From JAVMKJ01 sp031732875 (GTDB lineage Bacteria; Pseudomonadota; Gammaproteobacteria; Competibacterales; Competibacteraceae), in contig JAVMKL010000050.1 in NCBI GenBank assembly GCA_031732875.1, positions 1-7,235 on the forward strand: a stretch of 7,235 nt of DNA, in the 5' to 3' direction. The position numbers and the translations under genes are program-made. Below are positions 5,890 through 7,235 of this stretch, in pieces. The stretch's first letter is position 1, and each line of letters opens with the position of its first letter. The notes below the pieces were generated by a model, which saw nothing but the letters and a program-made list of their open reading frames with translations, was not told where the DNA came from and searched no databases.

Positions 5890-6563
5890 GGCAGCGACTC
5901 CGGTGCCACAACGAATTCGCCGTGACCGCATTGAGCTAACAGGTGGGCCAATTTCTTGCGTGCGTGGAACATTCGAGTTTTCACCGTATTCACGGGGCAG
6001 TCCATGATCCCGGCGATTTCCAGGTAGGAGCGCTCCTCGCCGAAGGTCAGTTCAATCACCGCACGGTGTTCTGGCGATAGCCGATCCAGCGCCCAGGTCA
6101 AGGCTCGGCCCAGTTCCCAGCCCATCACCGTGCATTCTGGGTGATGGTGATGCGGTTCGACTGCCAGCAGTGCCTCCTTCGGCTCTTCCCTGTCATTGTC
6201 TGGCGGTGACAAGGCGTTGAAAGACACTTCCGCGCGGGAGCGCCCGGCGTGCCGCAGCGCCTTGAGCCCCTTGTGGTGGGCGATGCCAAACAGCCAGGTC
6301 AGCAAGCGCCCCTGCGCGGGATCGAAGCGGTCGGCGTTTTGCCAGACGGCCAGCATGACGTCGTTCACGGCTTCATCCACCCGTTCGGGCTGCTTCAGCA
6401 GTTTCAGCAGATAGCTGCCGAGGCGCGGCGCATAACGTTCGTAAAAGGTTTTAAAGGCGTTTCGATCCTGGGACGCCACCGCGCGTATCAATTCCAGCGT
6501 GGCGGGATCCGTTTCTCCTTCGGTGGTCGCCCGCGCCACCCGGGCGATCATCGGTTCATCCAT
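5886..6563 (-). CDS. ECF-family RNA polymerase sigma factor
   Basis: This 225-residue protein contains the two domains of group 4 (extracytoplasmic function) sigma factors. Region 2 lies at about 37-105 (FYERYAPRLGSYL ... VNDVMLAVWQNADRFDP ... LLTWLFGIAHHKGL) and contacts core polymerase and the -10 element. Region 4 lies at about 150-208 (LDRLSPEHRAVIELTFGEERSYLEIA, then VNTVKTRMFHARKKL) and holds the helix-turn-helix that reads the -35 element. The linker is long and contains four consecutive histidines (138-141). The ATG at 6563 is supported by GGAGGG seven bases upstream. The gene is first in the operon, and its stop overlaps the anti-sigma start, the classic arrangement of a sigma factor with its cognate inhibitor. 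Autoregulation is common for such pairs but is not shown here. Confidence 0.95.
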   Translation of the reverse strand: MDEPMIARVARATTEGETDPATLELIRAVASQDRNAFKTFYERYAPRLGSYLLKLLKQPERVDEAVNDVMLAVWQNADRFDPAQGRLLTWLFGIAHHKGLKALRHAGRSRAEVSFNALSPPDNDREEPKEALLAVEPHHHHPECTVMGWELGRALTWALDRLSPEHRAVIELTFGEERSYLEIAGIMDCPVNTVKTRMFHARKKLAHLLAQCGHGEFVVAPESLP

Positions 6564-6569
6564 CGTGTG

Positions 6570-6575
6570 CCCTCC
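6570..6575 (-). promoter_or_regulatory. Ribosome binding site of the sigma-factor gene
   Basis: GGAGGG on the minus strand lies 6 bases before the ATG at 6563-6561. It is the strongest Shine-Dalgarno of the operon and settles the start against the in-frame ATG four codons downstream. Confidence 0.75.
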
Positions 6576-6603
6576 ATACGCGGTATTCCCCCTGCGGACC
6601 GGA

Positions 6604-6612
6604 AAGGTTCAA
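6604..6612 (-). promoter_or_regulatory. Possible ECF-type -35 element ahead of the sigma gene
   Basis: The minus strand reads TTGAACCTT here, containing the GAAC core common in ECF -35 elements. It lies about 40 bases before the sigma start codon, with AATACC about 16 bases downstream as a weak -10 candidate. If real, it would allow autoregulation. The evidence is motif likeness only. Confidence 0.25.
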
Positions 6613-6727
6613 TTCAACCACGAGGCTCTTGGGGTAACCGTGCCAGCGTTCTGATAACCGGACCATCTGCCGCAGCCTCAAGTGCCCAAGACGCGGGCAA
6701 ATTGCGAAAACATAGTATATATTATTG

Positions 6728-6747
6728 ATTTTTAAATATTTAAAAAT
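6728..6747. repeat. Perfect 20-base A+T palindrome, possible operator
   Basis: The core TTTTTAAATATTTAAAAA (6729-6746) is its own reverse complement, and the flanking A and T at 6728 and 6747 extend it to 20 bases. It lies centrally in the divergent promoter region, where a dimeric regulator or a nucleoid protein could act on both genes. Confidence 0.6.
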
Positions 6748-6760
6748 ATGTCTTTCTGCA

Positions 6761-6769
6761 TTGAACCTT
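6761..6769 (+). promoter_or_regulatory. Possible ECF-type -35 element ahead of the LysM gene
   Basis: The same nonamer TTGAACCTT occurs on the plus strand about 57 bases before the LysM-protein start. A TCTCA is found 19 bases further on, longer than the usual ECF spacer. Sharing the motif with the sigma gene could mean co-regulation, but two copies of a 9-mer in this space can also arise by chance. Confidence 0.2.
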
Positions 6770-6825
6770 GGCGCACCTAGCGGGGAAATCTCAAGTAACT
6801 CATGTAAACTCGCAAAGGTACGACC

Positions 6826-7235
6826 ATGCCCAACGAACGTTCTCCCGCCAAGCCGTTGCCCCCCTCTTATGTGCCGCCCAATGGGACTGCATACACCGTC
6901 AAAGACGGCGATGATTGGTACTCCGTGGCGCGCGATCATCAGCGGGATGTCTACGCGCTCATCTATTTCAACTTCCAAACTCTGGTGCCCGAAGAAGTGA
7001 ATTGGTACCTGAAACGGAATGTGGGCTGCAACGTCACCAAGGATGGCAAGAATTGGGCGTTCAGTTCCAGGCTTAAGCCAGGGAAAATTTACATCCCGCC
7101 GACGAGCTACACCTTCGATCCGACCGTCATCACCGCCAAGTCCCCGCTGAGGATCGATTGGGCATCCGCCCTCAACTACCCGCATGGCGGCGCCCATACA
7201 ACCCAATTCGTTTTGGAAGTCGTCGACGCCGTGAT
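6826..7235 (+). CDS. LysM-domain protein, N-terminal 136 residues (3' end outside window)
   Basis: The ATG at 6826-6828 opens a frame that stays open to the window end, with AAAGG (6814-6818) as ribosome site. A short proline-rich start (residues 1-20) is followed by a LysM-like fold: AYTVKDGDDWYSVARDHQRD, then VYALIYFN, and the closing LKPGKIYIPP at 83-92. LysM domains bind peptidoglycan or other N-acetylglucosamine polymers. Here the two halves are separated by about 30 extra residues (EEVNWYLKRNVGCNVTKDGKNW) rather than the few usual between Asn and the PG.xIxIP strand. There is no signal peptide, so it is cytoplasmic, exported by a non-Sec route, or part of a particle. It is divergent from the sigma operon. 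The remainder of the protein and its enzymatic role, if any, are not visible. Confidence 0.85.
   Translation, partial: MPNERSPAKPLPPSYVPPNGTAYTVKDGDDWYSVARDHQRDVYALIYFNFQTLVPEEVNWYLKRNVGCNVTKDGKNWAFSSRLKPGKIYIPPTSYTFDPTVITAKSPLRIDWASALNYPHGGAHTTQFVLEVVDAV

Larger units (their letters stand above)
6564..6825. promoter_or_regulatory. Divergent intergenic region between the sigma operon and the LysM gene
   Basis: This 262-base spacer must hold the promoters for both directions. Bases about 6707-6750 are almost purely A+T in an otherwise GC-rich window, and TATA-like hexamers are present on both strands: TATACT on minus (6719-6714) and TATATT on plus (6718-6723). Neither has a good -35 partner at 16-18 bases, so no exact sigma-70 promoter is claimed. 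The nonamer TTGAACCTT lies on each strand ahead of each gene. TAACCG is repeated at 6635-6640 and 6655-6660, exactly 20 bases apart. Confidence 0.55.

Noticed and set aside
6635..6660. TAACCG direct repeat spaced 20 bases as an operator
   Set aside because: A 6-mer pair in a 260-base spacer is expected by chance; noted only in the intergenic entry.
6556..7206. Minus-strand open frame of 216 codons across the divergent spacer
   Set aside because: It would cover the A+T-rich promoter region and lie antisense to the LysM gene, whose motifs are clear. The translation shows no domain.
1..7235. CRISPR arrays, tRNA or rRNA genes
   Set aside because: No regularly spaced repeats of 25-40 bases, tRNA cloverleaf elements or rRNA conserved segments were seen.

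Overview
The window is GC-rich and looks like a Gram-negative proteobacterium. The evidence is a zinc-finger anti-sigma factor with one membrane span, a lipoprotein protease with a signal-peptidase-II lipobox, and a very large secreted bacterial alpha-2-macroglobulin. A gammaproteobacterium seems plausible from the style of the proteins, but the sequence alone does not fix the taxon.

Layout. Nearly everything reads leftward (minus strand). From right to left: an ECF-type RNA polymerase sigma factor (6563-5886), a membrane anti-sigma factor with an HxxxCxxC zinc motif (5889-5170), and a subtilisin-like (S8) lipoprotein protease (5173-3887). These three overlap stop-to-start by 4 bases at each junction (ATGA, then GTGA), so they form one tightly coupled operon. 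A region of about 550 bases follows with no complete gene. It holds the decayed last ~37 codons of a tyrosine recombinase on the plus strand (3661-3774) and some short GC hairpins. Next comes the N-terminal 1113 residues of an alpha-2-macroglobulin family protein (3339 to beyond base 1). At the right edge a LysM-domain protein (6826 to beyond 7235) reads rightward, divergent from the sigma factor. The 262-base divergent spacer contains a strongly A+T-rich stretch and a perfect 20-base palindrome.

How the genes may work together. The operon looks like a cell-envelope sensing system. The cytoplasmic zinc domain of the anti-sigma factor would hold the sigma factor, a single membrane helix would connect it to the periplasm, and the third gene is a periplasm-facing lipoprotein protease. 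The most interesting observation is that the periplasmic domain of the anti-sigma factor resembles the propeptide of the protease encoded next to it. The shared pattern is a beta-strand start, a GV pair, and an LRA...V.LA.P ending. The anti-sigma factor may therefore be a propeptide mimic that binds, inhibits, or is read out by its partner protease. The downstream alpha-2-macroglobulin belongs to a family that traps proteases, so a protease and a possible protease trap lie side by side, separated by mobile-element debris. These links are inferences from family knowledge and gene order.

The long plus-strand open frames opposite the alpha-2-macroglobulin and protease genes are treated as antisense shadows.
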